Below, one piece after another: positions 1-10,100 of a stretch of DNA of 64,000 bases. The notes under the pieces are model-generated. The model did no database searches. It was not told the origin of the DNA and saw only the letters and a list, made by a program, of their open reading frames with translations. The DNA lies in NCBI GenBank assembly GCA_949130485.1, contig OX422191.1, forward strand, positions 5,333,754 through 5,397,753, given 5' to 3'. Source of the DNA: Agelas oroides (taxonomy: Eukaryota > Porifera > Demospongiae > Agelasida > Agelasidae). Made by a program: the position numbers and the translations under genes. Positions within the stretch are counted from its first letter, which is position 1, and every line of letters starts with the position of its first letter.

Positions 1-552
1 CTCCATAACTTTGTCGGCCATGTCAGCGAGTCGGTTGAGGTCCATGGAAGCATCAGTGGAGGCGAGAACCATCCGGACGTTGGGAGGGAGGCGTTGCAGG
101 AACAGTTCACGAAGGAAGGAGTTGGCGTCGGCAGATGTACCGAGCTTGTCCCCAAGGAGTTGCTGCATACGTCGAAGCAGCTGCGTTGGCTTGCGGTCGC
201 CGAGCTCTTCTCCACTGATGAGCTGTTGCAGCTTACGTTGTTCGGAGGCTGCCGTACGTTTGATGAGCTCGGCCTTGAGTGTATCGTAGGGGCTCTCGGC
301 TGGCGGCTTGAGCAGAAGGTCCCTGACTTCCATGGCGAACTCGGGACTGAGGGAGCTGATCACATAGTCGAAGCGGATCTTCTGGGCGGTCACACCTCTG
401 GTGGTGAACTGGGCCTCGACCTGAGCGAACCAGACTTCGGGATCGGCGGGCCAGAAGGGCGGTAGCTTGATGCTAACAGCGGCCACGGTGGGGACGGGGG
501 GATGGCGTTCAACACCAGGGACGCGAGCAGCGGGAGCATCGGATTCGGTCAT
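1..552 (-). CDS. Ty3/gypsy Gag, N-terminal part (runs off the left edge)
   Basis: An open minus-strand frame of 184 codons begins at the ATG at 550-552 and is still open at base 1. The protein has the gypsy Gag signature: a proline-rich start, then [20 protein letters not shown], then a helical stretch with the motifs [12 protein letters not shown] and [19 protein letters not shown]. Gag forms the particle that packages retroelement RNA; no zinc knuckle is reached in the window. The start is supported by the primer-binding site 37 bases upstream. The element body lies to the left of the window. Its unbroken frame contrasts with most other elements here and suggests a fairly young insertion. 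Confidence 0.78.
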   Translation of the reverse strand, partial: MTESDAPAARVPGVERHPPVPTVAAVSIKLPPFWPADPEVWFAQVEAQFTTRGVTAQKIRFDYVISSLSPEFAMEVRDLLLKPPAESPYDTLKAELIKRTAASEQRKLQQLISGEELGDRKPTQLLRRMQQLLGDKLGTSADANSFLRELFLQRLPPNVRMVLASTDASMDLNRLADMADKVME

Positions 553-588
553 CTCGAGAGTTCGGTACAGTTTAGCTTGTTCTAGTGG

Positions 589-602
589 CGTCGGGGTCAC
601 CA
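589..602 (-). promoter_or_regulatory. Primer-binding site, tRNA-Trp type
   Basis: On the minus strand this reads TGGTGACCCCGACG, complementary to the CCA tail and acceptor/T-arm end of animal tRNA-Trp over 14 bases, with divergence after that. It lies just upstream of the Gag ATG, as expected for a gypsy element. One base separates it from a CA dinucleotide (604-605) that would be the LTR end. Confidence 0.65.
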
Positions 603-603
603 A

Positions 604-843
604 TGTAGACGTACTACTACTGAACAATGTACAAGAAGAGAAAAAAATGACCACGTGGTTGAGAATGTTCTAGAAGCTAGTAGTTAACAAAAAATGATGA
701 TGTAATGTAATGATGTAATGGATGATGTAATGATACAAAAGTGAGAATAAGTCAAAAGTTCAGTTCACTACACAATAATGTACATGTAGATCAATTCTGT
801 ATAGGTATGTAGCATGTCTGTTGAAGTCATTCACTTTCCTCGT
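604..843 (-). repeat. Probable 5' LTR of the gypsy element, outer boundary not resolved
   Basis: The position next to the primer-binding site makes this the LTR end. The sequence is AT-rich with several copies of GATGTAATG near 698-730. The partner LTR is off the window, so the TG start of the LTR cannot be placed and the LTR may be longer or shorter than shown. Confidence 0.35.
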
Positions 844-1185
844 TTACAGACTGCAAGGGTAAAGAGTTCTCTCAATGTACGTGTGTTGTACTGGTTTGCC
901 TCTGGCAATGTTCAAGCCAAGACACATGTCTAACATATGAATGGCCATGGAGTTAGATACAGGACAGACATTCTCTTCTGGCTTGTCTAATTCAGTTTCA
1001 TCTTCTTCATCAAGCCCTTTTGAAGCCACATACTCGCAAATTTCATCAGTTGGAAGCCTGGGTCATTGGCGTCACTGTTAAGCCAGGAGTGAATCTCACG
1101 TGTTGTTGGTAATAGTTTGTTTACCAGCGATTTCAGCAGCAAAGCATAGCTAAGACTTAGTTCTCCAAATATAAGTTCAACAAAT
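844..1185 (-). pseudogene. Tigger/CENP-B-like transposase C-terminal fragment
   Basis: Two minus-strand frames join with one frameshift near 1035. The first carries a motif like WLNSDANDPGF; the second carries an acidic patch (EEDETELDKPEEN) followed by a short helix. A DPGF-like motif followed by an acidic tail resembles the C-terminus of pogo/Tigger transposases and CENP-B-like proteins. No catalytic domain is present. The assignment rests on resemblance only; an unrelated host exon is possible. Bases 1186-1349 hold nothing I can identify. Confidence 0.35.
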
Positions 1186-1349
1186 CGTCATTGAGAGAGA
1201 CAGGGGAATAGAAAGACAAAAAACAAATACACAAAAGTTAAAAAGGGTATATCGAGGGCGCAGGGCCTGGAAATGAACAAAAGACATTGTTACAGAACAA
1301 AAGATTACGACACAAATGGCCGGCTAAGAAACCATATGAAAACTATGGT

Positions 1350-2686
1350 AACTGAATAAAATGGAACGACATATGTATAGCCAAATCACTAGCCATCTTG
1401 AAATTCACCATCCTCTATCCACCTCTCAATGGGGTTTTCAGTCAGGAAGGTCAACGGTCACTGCCCTGCTGGAAACCACTCACAACTGGTTCCAGTTTAT
1501 GGACACTGGAAAGAAAGTTGGAGCAGTTTTTTTCGACCTACAAAAGGCTTTTGACTCTGTACCGCACTACGCCCTGCTGGACAAACTGAGGGATCTACAA
1601 CTGAATGAGTTTATCTTGAAGTGGATCTGTGATTACTTAACACAGAGAAAGCAGAGAGTGGTTGTCAATGGCCAGACATCTGAAACTCTTCCAGTATTGT
1701 CAGGTGTGCCTCAAGGCTCTGTGATCGGGCCCCTGCTATTCCTCATCTACATAGATGGGGTGATGAGTGTCCCTCTCTCAGAGGAAAGCCAACTAACTGT
1801 ATATGCTGATGATATACTGCTGTACAGACCAATCACATGCCAGGGAGACTTTGCTGCGCTGCAAGAGGATATCAACAAGCTGGACTCATGGATTGAAGCA
1901 AACTACCTGCAGTTTAACATTTCAAAATGCAGGTATATGGTTGTCTCTCGGAAAAGAGCAGGCATCTCACCTGCATATCTTACACTACAGGGCCACCATC
2001 TCGAGCGTGTTGAATGCTTTAAATATCTGGGTTTACTCTTAACATCAGATCTTTCCTGGTCCACCCATGTTGATTCCATATGCAGTAAGGCGAGGAAACT
2101 GCTGGGACTACTGTACAGAAAATACTACCAATATGCAGAGCCGCAGATCCTACTCCAACTGTATGTATCCCTGGTACGTCCCCACTTAGAGTATGCCAGC
2201 CCAGTATGGAACCCCTACTTGCAGAAAAATATCAACACGCTAGAGAATGTCCAGAAATTTGCCCTCAGAATGTGCTCCAAACGCTGGGATCAGGCCTATT
2301 CCCAATTGCTCCAGTCATTTAACATCGCTGAACTGTCTGAACGCAGACTCTACCTTGACCTCTGCACCATGTTCAAAATTGTGCACGGACTATTTAATTT
2401 TCCCTCTGGCATTTTTAATACCTACTCAGGTAGAACTCAAAGTACTAACAGACCCTTTTTGTTTTATAGACCTTTTGCCCGCACTAACTACTTCTATAAC
2501 TCGTTTGTCCCTCGTACAGTTTCTATATGGAACACACTTCCAGTCTCACTTGTGTCTAATAGTTACGTACCACATTTTAGATCACATGTATGGATGCATA
2601 TTACACATTAGCTCTGCTATTTTATGTATCCCTTGCTATTTGGCATAAACTTTTATAGAAAACAAAAAAAAAACAAAAAAAAAAAC
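1350..2686 (+). mobile_element. 5'-truncated non-LTR retrotransposon (CR1/L2-like)
   Basis: The element holds the RT-encoding half of a LINE and ends in an A-rich tail (two A runs at about 2661-2686). Its 5' end cuts into the RT domain, the usual outcome of incomplete target-primed reverse transcription. No target duplication was seen. Confidence 0.75.
1361..2611 (+). CDS. LINE reverse transcriptase, 5'-truncated ORF2
   Basis: A frame of 416 codons covers the RT fingers and palm, the thumb and the C-terminal extension. Visible motifs in order: GFQSGRSTVTALLE (about residue 27), FFDLQKAFDSVPH (catalytic Asp), SGVPQGSVIGPLLFLIYID, the catalytic YADD box near residue 148, and a YLGLLL block. 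The C-terminal PHLEYASPVWNP motif is typical of CR1, L2 and Jockey RTs. The endonuclease and first RT blocks are missing, so the annotated Met is an internal codon rather than a true start. The remaining frame has no stops, so this copy is recent. It lies upstream of the P450 exons, perhaps in an intron of the same gene. Confidence 0.85.
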   Translation: MERHMYSQITSHLEIHHPLSTSQWGFQSGRSTVTALLETTHNWFQFMDTGKKVGAVFFDLQKAFDSVPHYALLDKLRDLQLNEFILKWICDYLTQRKQRVVVNGQTSETLPVLSGVPQGSVIGPLLFLIYIDGVMSVPLSEESQLTVYADDILLYRPITCQGDFAALQEDINKLDSWIEANYLQFNISKCRYMVVSRKRAGISPAYLTLQGHHLERVECFKYLGLLLTSDLSWSTHVDSICSKARKLLGLLYRKYYQYAEPQILLQLYVSLVRPHLEYASPVWNPYLQKNINTLENVQKFALRMCSKRWDQAYSQLLQSFNIAELSERRLYLDLCTMFKIVHGLFNFPSGIFNTYSGRTQSTNRPFLFYRPFARTNYFYNSFVPRTVSIWNTLPVSLVSNSYVPHFRSHVWMHITH

Positions 2687-2689
2687 ACA

Positions 2690-3000
2690 TGCATTAACAT
2701 TCTGCAGTTGCCTCCCAAACAACTCTGTTACCCAAATCTCAAGAATCTATATACGCTAAGGGTTGGGGTTAGGGTTATAGCCAGGCATGTAACTTCCCAA
2801 GATCTCACCCAAATTACACAGGTACCACATCCTTCTTTACCACTTACCCAAACTACATGCCACCCTTGTCGGTGCTTGGGGGAATGTTGAGGATTACCAA
2901 CCCTCAACATTGGCCCACAACCTATGCATTTAACTGAGCACCACCAAGCCTGACTCGAAGTCACACTAAGAGGATTAGACTTTTCCCTCAGTGGAATATA
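2690..3000. other. No gene seen
   Basis: Low-complexity and anonymous sequence between the LINE tail and the DIRS relic. It includes one GGGTTAGGGTT stretch, too short to call a telomeric repeat. Confidence 0.5.
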
Positions 3001-3684
3001 TTTTTGAACACACATGACGACACTCTGCTCACGTGACCACGCTCACGTATAGGCCTTGATATTGACTTGACCCACATGAGGGTCACCTGTACTATCCAGC
3101 CTGACATCCCCAAAACTCAGATGAGCCCCAGGATCATAATCCTTTGCAGAAGGCACACAAATCTCCCCCGACCTCAAAAATCAAAAGAAATAAGTACACA
3201 CTGCTGTCCACAACATAATGTGTTGGGTTGCTTGCATCCCTCTCACATACCTTCCTCAGTTGTAGTAAAATGGCCGGTGTAATTGGCAACCTGGTGCGGG
3301 ACACTGACTCACTATTTCGTGCTTGGTCACCCTTAATCCCTCTCATAGTATACTCTAATAGAGGCATGTCTTCCTTGAATGGATCCCCTTTTCCTGCCAC
3401 AATATGCATATGCCTCACCGCAGACAAGTAAGTCTTAATAGTTTGGTGTTTCAGGTTATCCTTTGGCAAAAATGCTACATAACGGCACAAAATGCTCTCT
3501 GAGGTGGGTAATGGTGTAATGGCTCCTGCCACACAAAACTGTAAATACCTCCTCTCTCCCGTCCCATAGGGGTGCGTCTTGTAGAAGGTGCTAAAGCTGA
3601 CTTGATATAGAATCTAACTATCTGGTCCAACTCAGTGAGATCCACGTGTGCTCTACCACTGATGGTCACTCTATTTTTGCTCAT
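3000..3684 (-). pseudogene. DIRS-type tyrosine recombinase relic
   Basis: Three minus-strand segments line up with the DIRS recombinases elsewhere in this window. The N-terminal core-binding part reads VDLTELDQIVRFY near 3650, then a frameshift, then TIKTYLSAVRHMHIV and the LPITPAILLQLRKV block, and after further breaks FLRSGEICVPSAKDYDPGAH near 3110-3150. A TGA lies inside the hydrophobic helix before FLRSGE. The catalytic C-terminus (HxxR, Tyr) is absent. It closely parallels the recombinase at 50236-51100, so it probably belongs to that family. Dead copy. Confidence 0.75.
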
Positions 3685-3941
3685 CTTCTTCCATCAACAG
3701 ATTTCTCAAAAGAGGCAGCTAGCATTTTGTCTGGTAATAACTGAAAGTTGAGTCCAGTCTCATCACAGTTGAAAATCTAATTGAGAGTAAGCTGGTGATC
3801 TTCAACAAATTTACTAAAATTTGCGAAGAAAGTTTCACTTGCTTCTCTTGTGCACAGTATATTCCCTGTTCGCCTACTCCCGTTTCTCCTACTCCCGTTT
3901 CGCCTACTCTTAAAAAAAGTACAGAATATAAATGCACTTAT

Positions 3942-4318
3942 AAGTATACAAAACAATAATACAATATTTGGACATTAGTGTGTGCGGACATTCCTTGTAC
4001 ATATTCCTCTAACGTAATTTTATTTGTATCAAAGCGTTCTTCTAGTTCTTGTATCTGTCGAATTGTATCACGTGCCTTGGCTCGGATTGAGTTGACGATC
4101 TTCTCTGCTTGTACTTCTGCATCATCTGGAGGATGGTTATGGGTGTCTTTCTGTGACATGATCTCATCTTGAAAAGTGCAGAGAGACCCACTGCAGCTGC
4201 GACTTCTCCCACACCTCCAGAAGATACAACCATCTCATCCTCGCCGATTCAAGACATACTTATGACCTTCATAGACAATTGCTCTGGTGCACCCCTTTTA
4301 GTGGTTACGAACTCCATG
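3942..4318 (-). pseudogene. FLYWCH zinc-finger fragment
   Basis: The frame reads FVTTKRG, then after a frameshift IVYEGHKYVLNRRG, a TGA, then a segment with FWRCGRSRSCSGSL and THNHPPDDAEV. This is the FLYWCH order: hydrophobic start, Y/W, C-C pair, H-x-H. It is followed by an amphipathic helix with IRAKARDTIRQIQELEERF. FLYWCH domains bind DNA and often accompany Mutator-like transposases in animals. One stop and one frameshift make it non-functional. It lies inside the inverted-repeat element, so it may be that element's own DNA-binding protein. Confidence 0.65.
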
Positions 4319-4426
4319 ATGATAAATGATTGTAAATTAGGAACACATGCAACCCCCTACTATATACCTTCCACATGACAACCTATGATTTCACATTCTT
4401 TGACTGTACCAAAACATGGTTGACCT

Positions 4427-5007
4427 TAGCCTTGTTCCCAGGCGCGAAGGAGGGGGGGGAGAAAGAGCGCCTGGTACACACTGTTTGTGCATGCGCTTAA
4501 TCGCCACGGAATTCCGTGGCGACCGTGTTCGTACGTGTACGTACATATACTGGTGACGTCATAAACTCACCGCGTTGATGTGCCAGTTGGTGTTCTGTTC
4601 GAGTGAGTTTCATATCACGCTGTTCTAGGCCTTCTGGTAGCTAGGTACCTCGAGATGAAGCTCAAGAAAGAACAGGTTGCCTCCAATGAGTGCCTTTACC
4701 GAGGAAACGTACCTTTATGCGATTCCGGTAAGTCGATTCCTACCACTGCCTACCAGACATTTATCTTTGTATCCGACAGTATAAAACTAGGCAGAGCATG
4801 TAGCAGCGATGTTTATAGCGTCGTAAGAACAAAAGCTGAGGTATTTTTTTATGACGGTTTATGCTATTCACGTGAACCGTTAATCGTCATATTAGTACAC
4901 ACCCCTAATTCTACCACGTGGCCTTTGCTGTAATTATGCGCATGCGCAAACAGTGTGTACCAAGCGCTCTTTCTCCTCCCCCTCCTCCACGCCTGGGAAC
5001 GAGGCTA
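4427..5007. mobile_element. Mutator-like MITE, 9-bp target duplication (copy 1)
   Basis: Termini are TAGCCTTGTTCCCAGGC and its reverse complement GCCTGGGAACGAGGCTA. The inverted arms are about 80 bp long and include GAAAGAGCGCCTGGTACACAC. A perfect 9-bp duplication, GGTTGACCT, flanks it at 4418-4426 and 5008-5016. Nine-base duplications with long terminal inverted repeats are the hallmark of Mutator-like elements. It is 581 bp and encodes no transposase. Confidence 0.88.
4655..4727 (+). other. Possible captured first exon inside the MITE
   Basis: An ATG at 4655 opens a short frame (MKLKKEQVASNECLYRGN...) that runs to a good 5' splice site, G|GTAAGT, at 4728. A TGACGTCA (CRE-like) palindrome lies about 100 bases upstream at 4554-4561. 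Promoter, short coding exon and donor inside a Mutator-like element look like transduplicated host 5' sequence. I do not recognise the peptide. The whole arrangement could be chance. Confidence 0.25.
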
Positions 5008-5281
5008 GGTTGACCTGTAGTGGTTGCTACACTCAACTACAGCTCTTAATTGGTACAGACAAAGCCAGTCATAGCACAGGATGTCACTTTGACATGGCCC
5101 AAATAGATTTTCAAAGACAAGCCTACTTCAGGATGTTGTGTTGACATCACTTTGACATCACATTGATGCCCAAAATTAATTTTTTTAGGAGTATGTAGGT
5201 AAAACGCCACTTTTTGGTCTAAAGTAGGCGAAATGGGAGTAGGCGAAATGGGAGTAGGCGAAACAGGAGTAGGCGAACAGG

Positions 5282-7090
5282 TACCAATTCTTATGCACAT
5301 AAACTTCTCCAACAAAATTATGTTTTTCTGTCTATTAGGGTACATGCCTGCAGAAAGCCTCACCTGCAAAGCAGAGCCTGGCCACTCCTCAAAATAGGTT
5401 CTAGCACCCACATGGGGTGTTAAGTCTTTTTTGAGTGGTGTTAAAGGTGCAATGAACCACAAATTATTACCTCTAACACCTTCTAAGGTATACCCTTCAT
5501 TATTTGTAGTGTTGTAATAACACTCCACAAAATGAGCTGCAATTTGTGGAGTATGACAGTTCTTGAACTGTAGCTGTTTGTGGAGAGCCAGTGCTCATCT
5601 TTCTTTTCAGTCAGTCCAAAACTGCCGATCGAGCGAGTTTGGTTAGGGAAAACAAATGGCAATACACAGCCCTCAAGAAAAGCGTAGAAACTGCTGAGCG
5701 ATCGAGATCAAGCTGGGTGCGTATGCTGAATTCGCTTGCTTGTTCAGCTGAAAGTCGAGCTGGAAACTCACGCCAAGTTCGCTCGCTTGTTCAGTAGTGC
5801 TATCTATGATGGAGATCATGAGCTATGGAAGTCAAGATTCATACCGAACTCACTCAGCTGCTTTTTAACGCCATATTGAACTGGAGCTAGTTTCACCGCT
5901 TACTCAGCAGCGATGGAGATCACGTGTGCCTGTAGTTGCGGGAGGGGGACCTGGGGGCCAAAAGCGTGACATGCATGTCATATCGGGGGCAAGACTGCAA
6001 CGCGACTGCCAAGCCTTGAGCCTCCTACGTACATCACGCCTCCTACACTACGTCACGCTTCTACGCCTACATCATGATTCTCTAGTCCTGCGCCCATGGA
6101 CCCTCCTTCACGATACTATGATATATACCTGACTCCTTACATCTAGAATTATGTTATTTCTATTCCAAGAAATTTTTCTTTTTCTTTCTTTCTTTTACCA
6201 GCTCTGTAAATTCCTCTAAATTCAACCCATGCCTTAATAGTGATGGGACATAATATTTCAACCATCACTGAAGTCCTCTGAAGAACACAAATCCGGTAGC
6301 AATGCAGCAAATTCTCTCAGTTCTATGGAGCAATAGTGAACAATTTGCTTGTATTTATGGCCAACATTTTTACTTCACGCATTAAATTCCCGCTGTTTGC
6401 AGACTTCTAGATATTCAACCTGATGGATGCACGAACTACATAATAAAAGTTGTGACCCTCTTAGCAAAAATCGACCACTTGGCATATTTTGTCAAAAATG
6501 GGATTATTACACCAGCTGAGAGTGCATTTGTTGTTCATCACAATGATACTTTCAATCGGCCTTACCATTCCAAATTTACACGTGGCTAAATGCCTTGATC
6601 TTACATGACGTTTTAAACGTGTGTAAATCCCGAATGCATGTAACTTCCGGCCTGCTGCATAAAATTGTGATACCTTACAAGTGCATGCTAATGTTACAAA
6701 GTGGAAGTCCTACACGTTCACTCACTTTGAACGCTCAGATATGCGCACGGTGCATTGAACGTTGAACTCACATAATGTAAATTCAATGTTTACGCCAAGT
6801 GGTCAGTTATTGCAGATAGGGTCACGTTTTTGTCTTCATGATCAGCAATAGCCAAAGTTAAATTCTGCCAGTAAATTACAGCCAGTTGGAGGCCATCACT
6901 TCAAATATAATTATTTCTGCCAAATTTTAAGCTACTATTGTATGTTATTTACACAAATTGTTTGATTTCCATCCTGGGGTGTGATGTTAATCTTTATGTT
7001 CCAATTTCATAAATGGCGTGAATCGAATGGCGTGATCACACCCCAATAAAGAATGGTGACTTAACGATTCACCTTTCTGTTTCCTTGCAG
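5282..7090. other. Non-coding, probably P450 intron or upstream sequence
   Basis: No supported gene. A minus-strand open stretch of unknown origin covers about 5290-5528. A short foldback (GGGGTGTGAT at 6975 against ATCACACCCC near 7036) lies just before P450 exon A. Earlier P450 exons were looked for here and not found. Confidence 0.45.
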
Positions 7091-7148
7091 GCAATGATTT
7101 TTGTCCTATCAGTGAAGCTACTCTGAAAAGTGTGATGTCAGTCAAGAG
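7091..7148 (+). CDS. P450 exon A
   Basis: Flanked by TTCCTTGCAG and GTAGGTG. It encodes NDFCPISEATLKSVMSVK and ends in a split Arg codon (phase 2) completed by the next exon. Confidence 0.8.
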
Positions 7149-10100
7149 GTAGGTGTATGTGTACCCTATCTTGTGCGTAAGCAGGTACTGGAATAGGAAA
7201 GAATGTTTGCATATATGTCAAGTTCCTTTGTAGACCATGTTTTGGTTACTTGACAACCTTAACAGAAAACCTCCATGGAAGGCCTGGTACTAGCCAAAGA
7301 ACCACTGTGCTAACAAGACCACAACAGTTCCTCTGGCCATCCAGTGTTTTGCTGAAGTACTTTATTTTTTGTGCATATGCGTGAGGTTTACATCAGTACT
7401 TAGATTTTGACTTAATATCGTCTAATGCCAATCTGTGCAGAAACTGCAACTAAGGCCCCAATTCATTGATTATTAGTTTCTCATCGACCGCCCGCATGGA
7501 TTTTCGGCGATAGAATTTATCATCATTATTTTTATTTGCACATATCAGCGACATTGAACAAACGAGCGATAGGCGTCATGAGCACAGCAATGAATGTAGT
7601 GCTAACAAATGTGTCTGTCTAGTGCACAGCATGCAAAAGAACCCTTCTACAATGGCGGATAATGAGCGACAATCATCTTGCCATCACGCTTGTCAGCTTC
7701 TTTTGTGAGAAATATCTGTTGGCTGAATAATGGTAATACCCGCCCGCCCGCATTGTGTGCAGGGGAAGCACCTGATGAGAAACTAAGAATTGGAGCATAA
7801 AGTTAATGAAGAAAGTGTGTGGCAAATGAGAATATGTATTACAGTTCTAGGTCACACTTTGTCTCCGCCTGGTTCAACAGGTGTAGGTGAGAGCGAGTTC
7901 CAAGAATCTTAGTTACACACTTTTTCCAGCAGCTCTTGAAGAAGGATAGTAATATGTTGAGTAAGTTCAGGTCGTTGATCAGAGTTTCGAGCAGGGAGAT
8001 CCAGGCCTTCATGTGGGCCTCCTGGAGCCTACACTGGAGCACTTGCCTTGGGAGGGAGAGCAGCGATTGATATTAGGAGCGAAAGTTTCTCGTAGGTAAT
8101 AAGGTCTGAAATGGAGGAACAGCCAAGAAGTGCACCAAGACTCTCCTTAGGACATCTAACAGGGAGTCCTTGGATTGTTCTAAGAATTTTCCTATGGGCC
8201 CTCTTGAGCATTTCTAGCTCTGTGTTAGAAAGACACCAGATTTCAGCTCCATACAGTATTCTAGGCAAGGCAAAGGTAGTATACAGCCGCAGGCTGTGAT
8301 CGGATGGAGGTACCCAAACCTAGTCCCACCACGGTTGAGGGCAAAGAAGGAGGACCGTCCCAAGTTGATGTGTCACAAGATCCTGTTGACTGTGGAGCGG
8401 GTTGTTGACCTGAGGATACCCAGGTGCAAGTACTCCTTGGCAACCTCTAACTTCTTACCCTTGATTATCCAGGTGGTGGAGGGAGGAGTATTGGAGCCAA
8501 ACACAAGTATTTTGGATTTGTGAGGGTTGAGACGGTACTTCCACCTTGTGCCATATTGGGCTACAATGTCCATCATAGACTGCAGGTCTTCAGGGGAGGA
8601 GGCAATAAGGGTGAGATCGTCTGCATACATTGGAGCTCCACAGATTACGCTGCCAATTTTCACACCGAGTCCAGAATGTTCAAGTTCCACTAAAAGTCGT
8701 TAACAAACTAGCTATAAAGCAGGGGGGAGGGAACAGCTCCTTGTTTTACCCCTTGTCTGATGCTGAAGGGATGAGATTGCTTCCCATCCCATAGCACTGT
8801 ACAGGTAATGAATTGGTACCACTTCCTCAGGATCCGCCAGGTGTCGTCCTTAATACCGTAGGAATACAGCTTGTGAAAGAGACCGTTGTGCCATACTGTA
8901 TCAAAAGCTTTCTGCACATCTAGTAAGGCGACCAAGACAGGTGCTGCACATTTTGATTTTGCCCATCGCATGAGTCGCCATAGGCTATAAAGTGAGAGGC
9001 AGTTCAGAATACATACACCAACTTCATGTGATCCTCTGCAGGCAATGCCTTCATGCCAAAGCTGCATATATCACTCCAGTTCTGCAGTTGTGCACTCCGC
9101 GGTTGTATTTCCACAGCCGGCACTTATTAAAAAAAAGCACATTTATCGACAGAACTAGGGTGGGCAGTGATTGCTGCAAATTGAATGTCAGTACATCCAC
9201 ACTGGGGTCTGACTTCGACACTGCAGTATCCTCTTTCAGTTGGTTATAACCTCCTTCAGCTCGAACCAGATGTAGGTCCCACTCGCCACGTAGCTGAGTC
9301 AGTGGTGATGCATCTCTCTCTGCATCAGTCTTTACCTTGAGAGTGTCAACAAGTTTTGCATGTATCACAGTTAGGTCTGTATACAAAGACAAGAGATATA
9401 GGGGCTATAAAGTGTAAGGGTGTGTATACGTGTGAATTTTTGCACACACATGGGCCCTTTCCCATTTTCCGGCATGAATGCTAAGACTTAACTGCAAGAT
9501 ATTGTTCGGCATAAGCATCATGCAAGCAGTGAAAAAGTTAAATCCATAACTCGTAGGGTTAGACCACGATGGTTCTGAGCCCTTCAGTTCTTCTATACAC
9601 AAGTCCGGCTTGAATCTGTGGGTATAGGAGAGAATGAATCTGTAGAAAAGACTGGAAGCCCCATGTTAATTAGCAGTCAATTTCCACACTCCATAAACTT
9701 CTGCTGCAAACATTAAGGTTACGATGAACAACCTGTCCTATCTCAGAATTCAATAAATGCGCTTGAATATCAGTTTGGAGGTATTTTAGCGCTTCAAAAG
9801 CCTACGCAGATACCGAAGACCAGGCTATACATAATGCTCTTTTGGTCATAACAGCTCTAGCAGCTTATAATCCACACCATCCAGAACAAAGCCTTCACAT
9901 AAACTCTCTTGCGTCAAATATCTGCTTACTGACGGCCCTCAAACTCACCGTTTTCGGTTACTAGTCTCCTAGCACAAGTATCTAGGTTGAGTCGATGGCA
10001 ATTTTCAAGCAGCGCTCAAAATGTGGGCGCTACATAAAATTTTGAGTAGCATTCTTCGTAAACCACGACCGAAAAAGCCATTTTCTGACGGTTTGTCCAG

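Larger units (their letters stand above)
3865..5281. mobile_element. Inverted-repeat-bounded element with GCCTACTCC subterminal repeats
   Basis: The left end begins CCTGTTCGCCTACTCCC and carries three copies of a 15-bp CCTACTCCCGTTTCG-like unit. The right end is its reverse complement with four copies of AGTAGGCGAAATGGG-like units (5224-5275). Between them lie a FLYWCH relic and a later Mutator-like MITE. No target duplication is clear. A pair of independent repeats is the alternative. Confidence 0.45.

Noticed and set aside
2758-2775. GGGTTGGGGTTAGGGTT as a telomeric repeat
   Set aside because: Only one or two TTAGGG-like units; far too short to be an interstitial telomere array.
5046-5528. 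Minus-strand 160-codon frame as a gene
   Set aside because: Its end is just the translated AGTAGGCGAA repeat (SPTPISPT pattern) and the rest matches nothing I know.
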